From Blattamonas nauphoetae (Eukaryota; Preaxostyla; Oxymonadida), in NCBI GenBank assembly GCA_033064195.1, contig JARBJD010000271.1:37971-101970 (forward strand): a stretch of DNA of 64,000 nt, given 5' to 3'. This document shows, piece after piece, positions 12,372 to 24,339 of this stretch. Position numbers and translations under genes: made by a program. Position 1 is the stretch's first letter; every line of letters starts with the position of its first letter. Under the pieces are notes generated by a model. It made no database searches. It saw only the letters and a program-made list of their open reading frames with translations, and was not told where the DNA came from.

Positions 12372-12642
12372 TTTTCAAATCGTCCCACAATGAGCACTTT
12401 TGAAATGAAGACACCAGATTTAGAGGTAAAAATGTGGATTTTGAATGCAATATTGGTCCACACCGGATTGCCGTAATATGAACACTTGAGGTGACTTCGG
12501 TTGTTAGCACATGGAGTTGCGGGTTTTCCCGAAGTTGCGGGTTTATCCGATGATGTTCATTCAAGGAAGAAGTCCACAAAGATATCCTTTCTCTTCTTTT
12601 CTCATTCTTTGAGTATTCTCCATTGTTTCTCAGCGTCCCTTT

Positions 12643-12701
12643 TCAACACTCACTTGTTAATGACCACTGGTTTGGTGAAGGATTGAGTGCAAGGAAATCC
12701 T
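12643..12701. repeat. end of a related repeat next to the MITE
   Basis: ACTTGTTAATGACCACTGGT followed by TTGGTGAAGGATTGAGTGC is the reverse complement of the 4.06-4.12 kb fragment, including about 30 bases beyond the repeat end. It resembles, with changes (GACCAC for GAGCAC), the terminal repeat of the MITE that begins 3 bp further on. Two relatives of one family therefore lie side by side. Confidence 0.7.
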
Positions 12702-12703
12702 TA

Positions 12704-13088
12704 TGAACCAAACCAGTGCTCATTAACATAGAACGCTGCCACACAACTGTTGCTCGTTCTTGAGTGCTTGTTTTCGTCGCAGAGGCGACTCTCATTCAGC
12801 CTTTCGGCTTTTCCATTTCACAAGTCACTTTTGACCTCTCTTGTTTGTCCAGTTTTTCTTCCCCGTTGGGGCTTTTCTGGACCCGAGACCCAGATCTCTC
12901 TCCTTTTGCTCATTAACTGCCCCCACTTGGGCAAACCAACATCGTGACTCTTTAGTCCCTTGTTGGGAAATCTTTACTGGAACAGAGAAAACTTAATTAT
13001 GACTCTGTTTTTGTTTCGTTTGGGCAGGCCAGCCCCATAAACCATTTCATCAGGCTACTCACTTGTTAATGAGCACTGGTTTGGTTCA
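12704..13088. mobile_element. 385-bp MITE with 25-bp terminal inverted repeats, TA target duplication
   Basis: Both ends read TGAACCAAACCAGTGCTCAT then TAACA going inwards, a perfect 25-bp inverted repeat. TA flanks each side (12702-12703 and 13089-13090), which is the Tc1/mariner signature. There is no coding capacity. It sits at the 3' end of the kinase-like reading frame on the minus strand, which it replaces with a few MITE-coded residues and a stop. Relatives lie at 12643-12701 and 4064-4157. Confidence 0.88.
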
Positions 13089-15740
13089 TAAGAGACAGTG
13101 TTGTCGTTCACTGATCCGATGTTCGACTCTCGAAAAAAGTGATTGTTGTGCTCGCTCGCCTCACTTGGAAGAGTCGTGTTGAGCAAAGGCGCCTGCCCTG
13201 GATTCCTCAGATGGTCAGACGCTCCAAGGGACACTTTGCCTGAATTGTCGAGGAAGAAGTGATGAGGCGTGAGTACAGAGACCACGAGGTTGTCCTGCTT
13301 CTGGCTCTGAAGGTACTTGATGCCCTTGATCACACTGAGAAGGATCGCTCCCGAATTGAGTGGATGGGGATCATCTGAGTGATGAATCCGATGGTACAGC
13401 GACGGACGCGTGGAGACAAAAGAGATGTTGAAGTTCCCGTCGCAGTTGAATGCCTTCACAAGATCAATTGGCTCACGCTTGGAATCTTCATCGTCGAAGC
13501 TTCTTTGGACAACAGTGACATCTTTCTGTTGTTGATCAGGATGTGACGGTGCAGGGAAGAGAACAGAATGCGTGTGACCCGTTCGAGCCATCGTTTCATC
13601 ATCTTCATCGCATTTTATGACATCCTCCACCATCTGCTCTTGCTGTGACGAGAGCGGTGGGCCTTGCTTCTTCTTCTTCTTTTGATGACAACAAACGAGA
13701 ATGACGATGAGAAGAACAACGTGAGCAACAACAGACACAACGATGACAGGAATGAGCCAGTTCTTGTTCTTGTCGAATATCTGCGAGAACCCCTCCGAAG
13801 AACCCGCTCTCAACTTGAACGAATCAGTCACGAGTCCATCGTCGTACTGGAGGGCTCCTCTCAGCACTGTCGATGATGAGAATGAACTGCTGCTGATGTC
13901 GATTTCTGTGACGATTGTTGTCGTGTTTTTGAAAACTGATGTTGGCAGTTCGAACACAAACGGATCGACGTTCTTTTCTTCTGAATCTTCCCACACACAC
14001 AGTGACAGATCACACGGATAGAAACTCGTCCCGATCAGCGTCAGATTGTACAGCGACTTCTTGCCACCAGTTGCTTTTGTCTTGTTGACATCGATCGTCG
14101 GGACGAAAAGTGGAGCGAGAACAGGATTTCCCGCCTTTGTCACACGACAGCTGTCAGTCGAGATCCAGTGGTTATCTGTGGAGGGATCGTCGCTTATCAA
14201 CGCAGGTGGAATAGTGATTGAGCCATCGTCTGAGCATGCAATGTGCTTCCGGGTCGAGATGGTGGATGAAGTTGGTTGTGAGCAGTTCGCAAAATACGCA
14301 CTTGAAATGTTCAGCGTGCCACCGCGCATGGCAATCGCTCCTTGTGCAACAGAATCAAATGTTGTGAAAGAAAGAGTGGTTGTGCAGTGATCCAAAACAA
14401 GAAGACCTGTCGACCACGCGCACATCTCATCAGCGTCGTTCACTTGGCCGACGCTCTGTGGCGACGAGAACGTGCAAGTGACGAGAGTGAGAGTGCAGTT
14501 CTCGGCCGACAGGAAGGATGAGGTGATGCACTGAGTCACATTTAACAGTGAGAACATTGTGGTTGTGTTTGGGTGAAGTGAAAAAGGTGTCTGAGTGAAT
14601 GAGATTTGGCGAATATGGACGGAATCTGCGACAAAATCACCTCCTTTCAGGTTGAGAAGAGTGGGTGTGACGGTGTGTGACGAGGAAAGGATGATGGTGA
14701 AGAAAGACAACGATCCGTCTTCGAAAGTGAAGATAGAATCATCGGAAGTCAGCTGCGATGATGACAAGTCGATGGTCAGCTCTTTGAATGTCAGTGTTCC
14801 TGGGTCGTCCGAGTCGCTGCTGAGGACACGTCCCTTCGATGTCATCTCCACAACTCCGCGCTTGTTGTGTCCACTGATCGTCAGCGACCGGTCGCCAATC
14901 GAAAGCAACTCGTTCAGCTCTGCCTCCCTCACTTCGGCAAGTGGCTCGTGTGTCACATCGAAGCTCTTCGGCAGAGATCGACATGGCAAGAAAGAGTGTC
15001 CACACAGACGAAAGTTCGACGACCTGGTCTTGGTGACGTGGAACGATCCGACTGGTCGTGGGTAGAAGTGATACAGGAGAGAATAAGGCCCTTCCTCCGC
15101 GTTCTCCTCAACCATCACTCCACTCCATTCCGATGTCTGGTTGAATGTCCCTGCCCAGCTGTCGGTCTCCAGTGAAGTGCGGTTCTCCAATCCAGTGAGC
15201 AGCACCCAGTTTTCCACATCGCTCGCCACACAATTCACAAATCCCGTGTCCTTCACTGAGACTTTTGTATTTTCGTTCAGCTGAGCCCAAATCGCTGATC
15301 CTCCATCGTGTTGTGAGGTGATTGTGTTGAAGAAAGAATGTGTGATTGTGAGTGATTGTGACGTGACGATGGCAGCGGTGGCTGAGAGTGTGATGTGCTC
15401 AATTGTTGTCCCTGTGATCTCCACTGACGCTCCCTCGTGTTTGATCAGAGGTTTATCCAGAGTGAATGAGCTGAGTTTTGAGGACGAGAGGACGAGTGAT
15501 CCTGTTCCACTGATTGCGAATAACGTTGGTGATGTCTGGACTGTTTTTGGAGTGAAATGAAGAGTGTGAGCTGTGAATGTTTCTGATTCGATTGCGATCG
15601 TGCATGTTGCGGCTTTGATTTTGTGCATTTGTGAAGACGACGAGGTCCATTTCATTCGCTTGGTTGATGTGACACTTCTGGTCAGATCGATATCTGAATG
15701 GATGAGGACTGCTGCGTCATCCTCTCCACTCAAACTCTGT
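13089..15740 (-). pseudogene. beta-helix surface protein with membrane segment and pseudokinase-like tail, truncated
   Basis: About 880 open codons run without a break. The ectodomain (to about residue 650) is rich in Ser/Thr/Val with repeated short strands such as FAISGTGSLVLSSSKLSSF and VEITGTTIEHITLSA, as in right-handed beta-helix surface proteins of oxymonads. A membrane helix (WLIPVIVVSVVAHVVLLIVI, near residue 660) is followed by KKKKK. The cytoplasmic part contains a degraded protein-kinase middle: LLSVIKGIKYLQSQ, then VLTPHHFFLDNSGKVSLG where an active kinase has HRD..N and DFG. Those catalytic residues are absent, so it is a pseudokinase at best. The frame has no ATG or signal peptide at its start and abuts an inverted repeat at 15741; its 3' end is cut by the MITE at 13088. 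It is probably a dead or partial gene. Confidence 0.72.
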
Positions 15741-16170
15741 TCACAGATTTAAGACTGAGTGAGGAAGAGTGAGATATCTCCGACATGGAACAGAAACCTT
15801 TCTATTGGGTTAGATTCTTGGGAGAAGATACCATACAACCAACACCCAAGAGGGGAACAAAAGATGAATAGAGCTGAAACAAGCCGAAAATAGGCATGGG
15901 CAGCGGTCGGTCCGACTGCTCGTCGACCGACCGACTGCTTTTCCTGACGATCGTACCCATTTCTCACAATTTGTGTCTCTGATTCCTTGAGATTGATTTG
16001 TAAAACTAGATTAAAGAACAGTGAATATGTGCTTGTGTGTGGGAAGAAAAATCAACGGCAAATAGTTGAGTTTGTCCATGAAAACAGAGAAAAGGTGCTG
16101 GACAGTGAATCAAAAAGAAACAACAGCCTACGTCGTTTTGAGAGATTGTGAGGTGGATGAGTGCAGTCTG

Positions 16171-17744
16171 TTATGTCGGTGTTTGCGTATCGAGCCGTTT
16201 GAAGCAGTGGAAGAAGCGTTGTGCCAACGCTTCGGACTCCGTCAGCTGCCCATGTCACATGTTGCTGAACGCACACAGCACCAGCTCCTCTGTCGCCAGC
16301 TTGTTGGTGTAGTCTTCGATCAGTTCCATTTCCTCATCTTTCAGAGCAGCGAAGTTGGTGATATCCAGATGGGCCTGCACGACTCAGCCATGGACAAAAG
16401 TTTACGGGCACCCTGGTCTGAATTTATGAACAGGTGGTTTTTTCTCATTTTTTCAGAAACACTTCACAACAATGAAATACAGTCATTTTTGAAAAATAAA
16501 ACCAATATAGTGTGGTGAAGTGAAAATCAAGATGGTTGACTGAGGTCTCTCCCAAGGCACTTCTGATTGCGGCCGTCGTAATCCGTCTCCTCTTCCAAGG
16601 AGAGGAGACGTGATGAGTTGAGTAATGTCCTCCAGTGAAACTTGTCGTTTTTCACTCCTTGTCGAGATACTGTTCGGACTGTGACGAAAAGTGTGTTTTC
16701 TATCTTCTTTATCTCTCTTCAGCCGTCCATGAAACTCTCCAAAACACTTTAACGTGTTCTAAGAATACTTGTTCTGTCCTCATTCGACTGAATACTAACT
16801 CACGTTGTGTGTACGAACTCTAGTGAAATTCTCCCTACTTCATTTTCACTACAGCTTGTCATAGATCTCGAGTCAAATAAAGAATCAACTGTGTCCCCGT
16901 CTGATAGAGCGTTTGGAAGAGTTTCATGGACGGCTGAAGAGAGATAAAGAAGATAGAAAACACACTTTTTCGTCACAGTCCGAACAGTATCTCGACAAGG
17001 AGTGAAAAACGACAAGTTTCACTGGAGGACATTACTCAACTCATCACGTCTCCTCTCCTTGGAAGAGGAGACGGATTACGACGGCCGCAATCAGAAGTGC
17101 CTTGGGAGAGACCTCAGTCAACCATCTTGATTTTCACTTCACCACACTATATTGGTTTTATTTTTCAAAAATGACTGTATTTCATTGTTGTGAAGTGTTT
17201 CTGAAAAAATGAGAAAAAACCACCTGTTCATAAATTCAGACCAGGGTGCCCGTAAACTTTTGTCCGTGACTGACTGTCGTTTTGGCTGAGGTCTGCCATA
17301 CGTGCTGTCGATGCACTGTGTGGGCAGCGCAGTGGATGAGATGGGTGGCAGTGTGATGGCAGGCAAGCTGGTAGCGTCGTTCTTTGTCGATCTGTCCAAA
17401 CGCGAGAACTCTGAATTGTGGACGTGTTGCTCGGTTAGGGCAGGGACGATCTGGTGTGTGACACAATGTCCAGCCTTCCCAAGGTCGACCACATCAAACA
17501 CAGCTGCGGTGCGATCGGCGAGGATTTCAGCGAACGAGCCTTCGGATCGACTTCTTTCAGGCTTCGGGAAGAATAGGGTGAGCTTTCCGTTGTTGTGGTC
17601 TTGGCCACCTGATGTTTGGTAGAAGACGGTCTGGGTGAGCACAACGAGATCGTGGATACTGTCCTTTCCGGGTGTTTTCAGCACAATCTGAACGTTTGCC
17701 TCGAATTCAAGTGCATTCAAGCGCATGTCAACTTCCACTTCAGG
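16171..17744 (-). pseudogene. alanyl-tRNA synthetase relic, split by a foldback element
   Basis: The 5' part (17744 down to 17266) encodes VVLTQTVFYQTSGGQD, matching the AlaRS D.TPFY.ESGGQ motif, then YQLACHHTATHLIHCAAHTV, matching the editing-domain HHTATHLLH zinc-site motif. These two lie in different frames, so a frameshift or an unseen intron separates them near 17400. After the inserted element the match resumes at 16171-16391 with AHLDITNFAALKDEEMELIE, corresponding to LRFDFSH..AL..EEL..IE, and then stops. The catalytic synthetase core is not present nearby, so this is a piece of the editing region only. The Gly-rich SGGQ and HHTATH motifs make the family call firm even though the gene is dead here. 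Confidence 0.75.
16392..17265. mobile_element. foldback element with about 350-bp inverted arms
   Basis: The left arm starts GGACAAAAGTTTACGGGCAC and continues to about 16745; the right arm (about 16907-17265) is its near-perfect reverse complement, leaving a loop of about 160 bp. Both arms translate to the same false C-terminus in the flanking relic. Weaker inverted similarity continues about 15 bp beyond each end. I find no clear target duplication. The terminal sequence recalls Tc1/mariner ends, but the family call is tentative. It contains no transposase and splits an alanyl-tRNA synthetase relic. Confidence 0.85.
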
Positions 17745-18700
17745 ATGTTATTCAATGTGTTGTGAAGAGGTCAGATCAATTGTTTGAGTAATGTTCTTGC
17801 GTTTGACAGTGTATTAGTGCAGTCCTTCGAGGAATGGCGTCGTTGTATTTTCTTTCATCTCTGTCAGCTCAGCATGTGACTTTCCGGAGTTGAGGTGTTT
17901 TGTGACAACTTCAATTTGAAAAGGGATTACACTGTGTGTTGTGTTCAGTGCGATCCAATCATGAACCGTCAGATCATGTTTGACTTATTCGTCTCCCTTC
18001 GACTTCTTCTGAGCTTCCTTCTGACGGGCTTTTTGGAGGTCCTTGGAAATGATTTCTTCTGCCTGATCGGTTGTAGTCTATCCCTGGTATTGTCGTTCAA
18101 TTACAGTTGGTAATGAGCGATTGGTTGTGAAGTGTCCATCTAACTTCGTCAATGTTGAGTAAACAGGCGAAGTATCCAAATATGTTGTTAATAGCACAGT
18201 GTTGTTCTGTTTGTTGGAGACCAATTCGATATTGGAGACATTTCAGAGTTTCAGGGAAAACATCTTCATTAGAGGCTGGATAACTGTTCTGCTGCCACTT
18301 GTTTCCTCCACCCTATCATGCATCTTCAATGAATGGAAGTTCAATCTGTTTCTCCAATCTTTCACGTGTGTGTCAGCCAGTTCAGATTGTTGTCAATGAG
18401 CTGTTCCTTTTGACACGTTGTGAAGCTTGTTTGAAAGAATGACTGAAAACCGATCAGAACAAATCCACTATTATGTTGTTCTTAAAGTCCAATCGAATCA
18501 TGACCGAGGAATCTGAAGCAAAATTGAGGACAGATGAGAGGAATGGCTTGTGGTTCGAGTTCGCCAGTGACCCAGATTGGTTGTGAGCAGAAAATTAGGG
18601 CAAAAACATAGTCCACATTATGATACAGCCTTGCAACTGAGGATGTCGATTAATAGCAGGTCGAGGATGGACTGTTTGTGTGAACGATCTAATGAGCAAT
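17745..18700. other. no gene seen
   Basis: T-rich sequence with only short ORFs (at most 72 codons). Nothing is recognised. Confidence 0.5.
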
Positions 18701-18701
18701 A

Positions 18702-20012
18702 TCAAGAGGAAAATGAAGGAGAATGAAGATGAAATGGATATAGATACTGATTACTGTAGTTTGAAGCCTCCTGGTATGTCAATTTGTGTTCATCCGGCTT
18801 GAGTTCTTGGCCAGGTTCTCGGATGAACGTGTATGACACTTTACAGCTGCTCTCTCCACAAATCTGTCCAGAATAGACGAAAAACAGTGCAATACATGGA
18901 TTAAAGCGAGGTGAAATGTCACACTGTTCGATCTGTGTCTTTGGTCCGGGATTTGTGCCCACATATGGGCGATTCTGAATGAAAACTTGTTTTACACTAA
19001 TGTGCGTCACCAACAATTATTTTTTGCCCAATTACCGTTCACCTGTGTAATAGACAGAAAACAGGAAAATTAGTGGAATTAAAGTTCGATCGCGTTCGAT
19101 ATCGTCATTTTTTGTTGAAGACAATTGTGCACACTTTTTATCACAGAACAAGTTCAAAAAGAGATAAATGATGGAAAACGAAGGAAAAAGCTCATTCTGT
19201 GTGAAAGAACCAACACAAGGTCATCTATTGGAGAAAAAGTCACAAACTGTTCGAGGAGACATATTCAACAGACTTGATAAGATTAGTCTTGGAAATTTCA
19301 GAAAGTATCCGGACGATGCGGTTTGTGATAAATTGTGAAGGAAAAACGAGCATGAGAGGAACTGTAGCAGTGGGAGGAAGATCGAAAAGAGTGAATCGAA
19401 TTTGACGGTTTACAACGAGAAATTGCTGAAACAAAAGGAGAAATAGAGCGAAAACAGTCCAAAACGTTCAATCATGCGATTCTTGAGAGATCCTTATGGC
19501 TCCTGAGATTTGATTTGCGACGAGACAAAAAAGTGCTGAGTTTCAGCACATGAGAACAAAAAACAATACATACAGTCTGATCTACATCCAATACGCTGGT
19601 TGAGACGGGTCGGATCATCTAGATTCATAATCAAATAAAGTTGGATGGTGAGAAGGAGCCTGAACTTTGAATCGGAAAGATATCACGCGAGAATGAAGAA
19701 AAGTTGAATATCAAACCTTTATGATGTCGATAGTGGCTGGACCTGTGAACTGGGAGGATTTCTGGGAGATCTTCAACTTCAAGACGAAAGGGAGACGCAT
19801 GCAAGTTTTGATTTAGAATCGCCCATATGCAATGCTTGCGTACCCAGCCTGCTGCTATCAAAGTACCCATTGGAAAGGAGAAATCATGGTTTTCAGCAAA
19901 TATCGGCCGGATAATTGTTTTCATTCCTCCTCTTCGTCAATTTAACAATTTGTCGCTCGTCTTCGAATACGATCGTGTCGGCTCGTTTCGACACCTTCAT
20001 TTTCCTTCAAGA
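18702..20012 (-). CDS. possible multi-exon gene, unrecognised
   Basis: Minus-strand protein-like stretches follow one another: MKVSKRADTIVFEDERQIVK (about 20005-19920), FPMGTLIAAGWVRKHCIWAI (about 19870-19810), FLVVNRQIRFTLFDLPPTAT (about 19430-19370) and IALFFVYSGQICGESSCKVS (about 18910-18840). They are in separate frames, as expected for exons, but I could not fix the junctions. No domain is recognised. It lies inside the inverted-repeat segment and could be a captured fragment. Confidence 0.28.
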
Positions 20013-20361
20013 TGAGAAGGATCGGATTCTTTGAGATTATATCCAAAATGGTGTCATGATCCGATTCGGTAGTGGGACGACAGACTATCTTGAGCGAGAT
20101 CACGAGAGAAAGTGATTGGTATGTCTTGAGAAGAAATAGAATACCATTTTCTCTTCATCTGGAGTCGTAGTAATGTTGTCAAAACAAAGAGGGAGAGTCG
20201 GTGTCGGTCGGACAGGCCGATTTTTTGTCCGATGTTGGGGAAGGACAGACCGACTCAGGGACTCTTGATCCACAAACAATTCCACTTTAATTTCGAGAAA
20301 TATGAGATGAACTAATTATAGAGATGTTGTGAATCAAAAATGAGAAAAAGTGAACAATAAA

Positions 20362-20434
20362 GTGTCCCAGGCAGGATTCGATCCTGGGTCCGGGGAGCAA
20401 AAAGCTTCCGTGCTACCACTCGACTAAAGGGCAC
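20362..20434 (-). tRNA. tRNA-like sequence, probably a pseudogene (loop reads TTT)
   Basis: The 73-nt length fits a tRNA. Read on the minus strand it has an A-box-like TAGTCGAGTGG, a B-box-like GGATCGAATCC and a 7-bp acceptor pairing (GTGCCCT with GGGACAC) with one mismatch. The anticodon stem also has a mismatch, the T-stem is only 4-5 bp, and the 7-base anticodon loop CTTTTTG would give TTT (Lys) with an unusual U after the anticodon. It may be a decayed tRNA or a tRNA-derived repeat. A covariance-model scan would settle it. Confidence 0.42.
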
Positions 20435-20661
20435 TTCAAAAAAGTCGCCGACTGTTTTATTTTTAGGGACTGGACTCGATGCTGTCAGACCGACCACTGC
20501 CCATGCCTAGCCGAAAACAAGCGTAGATGACGATAAAGTGGGCTGAGGCCGAAATAAAGACAAAGTCAACAGTGAAGAAGATAAAGAACTGACAATCAAA
20601 AGATAGCAGGGAGGGTGGGTGGTCACTCTTCCTCACTCAGTCTTAAATCTGTGATCATTCT

Positions 20662-21925
20662 TCAATGATCTGATTCAATCCCTCGTTCGGAAGAGTGAGA
20701 CTTGGGAGTAGTGTCCAAGGGCAGTACGTAGTGCGTCTGCATCACGCCCGACTTGACCGACAACCGCGCGCCTTCAGCGACTGAAGGGATTGACTCTCCC
20801 TTGCGGATCCTTGCGGAGATCCCTGCATGCTTCGGAGCATACGGTTTAAAAGAGTCTGGAATGTCCGACTTTCTCATCAGTTTTCGAACCAGGTCGCGGA
20901 CCTCATCCACTCTCCGCTCTCTCCCAATCTCAATGTCATAAAACAGACCAACAGTCTCCCAATCCAGTGGGCGTTTCGCCCGAATCAACCTGACCACATT
21001 CTCCAAACTACCTGTCAACCTCAACTCTTCCTCAATCTCATCCTCTCTCAACACCACTCTCTGTGGCTCTGGGCTCCGCTTCAACGCTGCCACCAAGACT
21101 ATCGTATTCCCCTTCTTCTCTAGTCCGACACTCCCACAACGAACCGAGGTCATCTCTGTGTATCTCATCGCGTGGTTCAGGATCAACGACGTCGCAACAA
21201 TTTGTTGCCAATCCTCGCATGACTGTGCAAGCCCTCTCATCTTTCTAATTCCATCTTCCAACAGCTTTGCGTCGAAAATCGTTGAATATCTTGCCTGTTT
21301 CGGCTCAGTCCTCTTTTGTCCCCGAAAATACAGTTGAACAGACTTTGACTGGCTAACATCGTCGACTCCAATATGTCGGCATAGAAAGCTCAGCGCCGAT
21401 CTCGCAGTTTCTTTTGTCCTTGTCTTGCCAGTCCTCTGAGAGATAAAGTTAAGAACTGCTGCTTCCTCAATGGCCTCCCAATCTCGCTTCTCTTTCACAC
21501 ACCACTCAATCCACTTACCATGGGTCGGCATGTCCTATAGGCAGGACATCATAGGACAGCCAAAAAGAGGAGGACAATTTGGATAAAAATGCCGATGACA
21601 AGGATTGAACTTGTAGCTTGCATTGTCTGTCAGTGAAAACCTGAAACCAAAAATGAGGAGAAAGTTGAGATAATTATGCACGTTTTCTGTTTTAGAATCA
21701 TTTCAATTGTGTTTTTTCACCCTCTTTTGCTGAAAATCGCCAATGTTGTCCAAAAGCGATCGATCCGCCCACCATAGGACACGATAGGACAATTCTGAAT
21801 CGGGCTCAAACCATAGGACATGAAGGCTTTTTGAGATCTGTACAATACTTGCGTCTCAATTTCACAATAAAATCGAGGGAGGACAATTGTCCTGTCCTGT
21901 CCTATCGTGTCCTATGGTGGCCCGA
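20662..21925 (-). mobile_element. DIRS-like retroelement fragment: tyrosine recombinase plus palindromic end
   Basis: A 289-codon open frame (21531 to 20662, true ATG) has the layout of a DIRS-type tyrosine recombinase: an N-terminal core-binding region, the first Arg in LNHAMRYTEM, a HAGISARIRKG box and a C-terminal THYV tyrosine. Beyond its start lie short palindromes (GTCCTATAGGCAGGAC and, at 21775-21920, an inverted pair around CCACCATAGGACACGATAGG). The GGCATGTCC motif at its edge also marks the inner border of the terminal repeats of the larger element at 49-52 kb. The gag and reverse-transcriptase parts are missing here, so this is an old or truncated copy. Confidence 0.72.
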
Positions 21926-24335
21926 TCTGTCCTATCAAACCATCATTTTTATCAAGTTGTCATTCAATCAGCCAAATGACCCTTTTGTCGAAGCACACTG
22001 AGCGACAGAGGTACTCTGTGTGCTCTTTTCTTGTTCTTATCTTCATATTTCTGTCTCTCTCGTTTTATAGAGACTGGACATAAAGATCATGGAGACATAT
22101 GAAAGAGTCGAACTGAAGTGAAGGTTGAGAGAATGAAGCGACCAGTCTGCTCTCTTTTTGTCGTTTATTCTCTTATTTTCCATCTTCTCGAATTTCAGTG
22201 CAAATAGAACAGGTTTTCACTACACCTGAAGCAAGGGACAGATGAACACGAGAAACACCAGCAGTACTGTCTGCCAGTTTGCCCTCTTCTTGTTCGTATC
22301 CTCTTCTTGACCTCTTTCTCTTCTTTGGATATGAGAAGAACTCTTGATCGACCTGATTTTCGATTTTCTCGAGATGACGGAGAAAATGATTTGGCAAGAA
22401 CAACACTGAGAATGAGAGGAGCAAAATGAGTTCGAGAAAAGGAAAAAAGGGAAAGGAAGCGATGAAAAGAGTTCCAGATGAGAAGAAGAGACAAGAAGAG
22501 ACTGGAGAGATACAGACGAAAGAAGGAAGGGGGCAGAGAGGGTTGAGAGAGAGAGAAGTGAGAGAAGCAGCTGAGACACAAAAGGAAGGTGTGCTCACAG
22601 GGTAAATTGGACGGATGGACAGCCTGAACACAAGCCATTCAAACGTATGTCTGCTCTCCTCTCTGTATTTCGAAAATCTCAATCCTTCATCACTATCTCC
22701 TTTCTCTTTCCATCCCTTCATCTCTCTTGTCTCGATCTTCTCAGCATTGACGATGTCTTGCGAGATTCATTCCTCAGATCCGACTCTGGTGCTCTTCTCT
22801 GACTCTTTGGAAATCGAAGTCTGTATCTTCACTTCATTGCTTCATCTCTCCTTCTTCTATCGTTCTTCCACCATTCCTTTCATTCATTCTTCATCCTTTA
22901 ACGTCCTCAGCACGTTCATCGTCTAGGGTTCACATCTTTTCAAAAACTCCATCATTACCCTTCTCTCTCACTCTACGACATTGTCAAACAGTCATTTCTT
23001 GTATGTATTCCTTTTTGAACCCATTTCGCTTCTCCCAACAGCGAAACATCACTCTGATCTAATGATCCACAATGGATGTCTCAAACAAGGTGTTGAAATC
23101 TGGCCAAAATAACAAAAACATCACAATCATCTCAAAATAAAGAAAAACAATCAACTATTGGATGAATTCAGTCGAAGAGAAGAAGGATCCAGACACCAGA
23201 TCAAAGCCAGATAATAACGGCAAATAGAAGTAACCAAAGCGGAAAGATCGAAAGAAGAGAAAGAATCAGATGGAGTTCAAACAGAGGACATGTTCGAAAG
23301 AGTGTTTGTGTGTGACACAAGCCAGGACACACTCCACCGAAAAGAACGTTTGCTCTCTTCTCATTTTGATGCACTTTTCTCCTCCCCTCTTCTCTTCGCT
23401 CTCCCTACCATCAATAATGTCTCACTTTTCCTCTCTCATCAGCAAAGATGGTACACTCACGAGTGGTCCGATCGACATTGCCAACGTGAGTTCGGTTCGA
23501 TGGATATCTGGAAATCGAAGGGTGCCGCTCGTATCATCATTTGTTCGTTGTATCTTCAATTCGATTCTTCCTTTTTCTATTCTGTTTCCATCCTTCTCAT
23601 ATTCTCATCTTTTCTTCTCCTCGTCCTCTCTTCCTTCACCCTCCTTTGCTATCTCGCAACGCTCTCCTTCATCATTTAGATCCATTTCTTGCGGTATTCA
23701 CTCACTCCATCGATGTCCCAAGACACCATGCTCATGTATTAGTCTCATCGTCTGAATTCGAATCTCACAAGTCTCACCTCTCCAAACAGCAAAGAGTGGA
23801 TCTATGACTGCCTCCTTCTCACTATGTATGTGTGACGTTTAGGATGATGTTCAGGATTGTATCAAAAACAAGTTGATAACAAAGTGCACACAACTATCAT
23901 TCTCAAATGGAGTTTATTTTTTGCATTGGATCGATGATCTCTTCGAAATATCAGCAATTATTGTGAATTGAACATGAATTCATTCATTAATGGTTGTTCT
24001 CACCCTATTTTCACTTTTTGGGTTCCAGATTAGGCGGAAGGTACAACAATTTCAAAGGTCTTGATTCATTCATCCCTCTTTTCCTATTCAATCCCTAATT
24101 GACACTTTTCGTCTAATACTTCGATTCATCATTGTTCCACTATTGTTCATTCCTAGAATTTCAGGGGAAAGTCAACTGATTCAAATAATGATGACGATAT
24201 GGTGAGTGAGTGGACATCAAGGACAACGGAAAGAAGATACACAGTAACAATGGGAGAGAGGGAAATTACTGTGAAAAAGGGAAGTAGGACTTGAAAAAGA
24301 ACAGCAAACAATACAATTTAATGAAGAAAGCGAAT
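21926..24335. other. no convincing gene; purine-strand-biased stretch
   Basis: From about 22240 to 22600 the plus strand is very AG-rich and the minus strand correspondingly TC-rich, giving long Ser/Phe/Leu frames that look like composition effects. At 22615-22926 and 23270-23755 the bias reverses to a TC-rich plus strand, with two loosely similar frames sharing TGGAAATCGAAG. No domain is recognised. Confidence 0.4.
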
Positions 24336-24339
24336 TATA

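Larger units (their letters stand above)
15741..20654. repeat. 4.9-kb segment bounded by a 32-bp inverted repeat
   Basis: TCACAGATTTAAGACTGAGT and the next 12 bases at 15741-15772 reappear exactly inverted at 20623-20654. A second inverted pair lies inside each end: AGGCATGGGCAGCGGTCGGTC at about 15890 versus its near-complement at about 20480-20510. The segment holds an alanyl-tRNA synthetase relic, a foldback element and a tRNA-like sequence. I see no target duplication outside the ends. It may be a composite transposon, or two copies of one repeat in opposite orientation. Confidence 0.6.

Noticed and set aside
16392-17265. Hairpin as an assembly artefact
   Set aside because: The arms are near-identical, not identical, with a unique loop and host sequence continuing on both sides, as expected for a foldback element.
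22173-22721. Ser/Leu/Phe-rich minus-strand protein of up to 182 codons
   Set aside because: Three overlapping frames are equally open because of strand purine bias; none has a domain.
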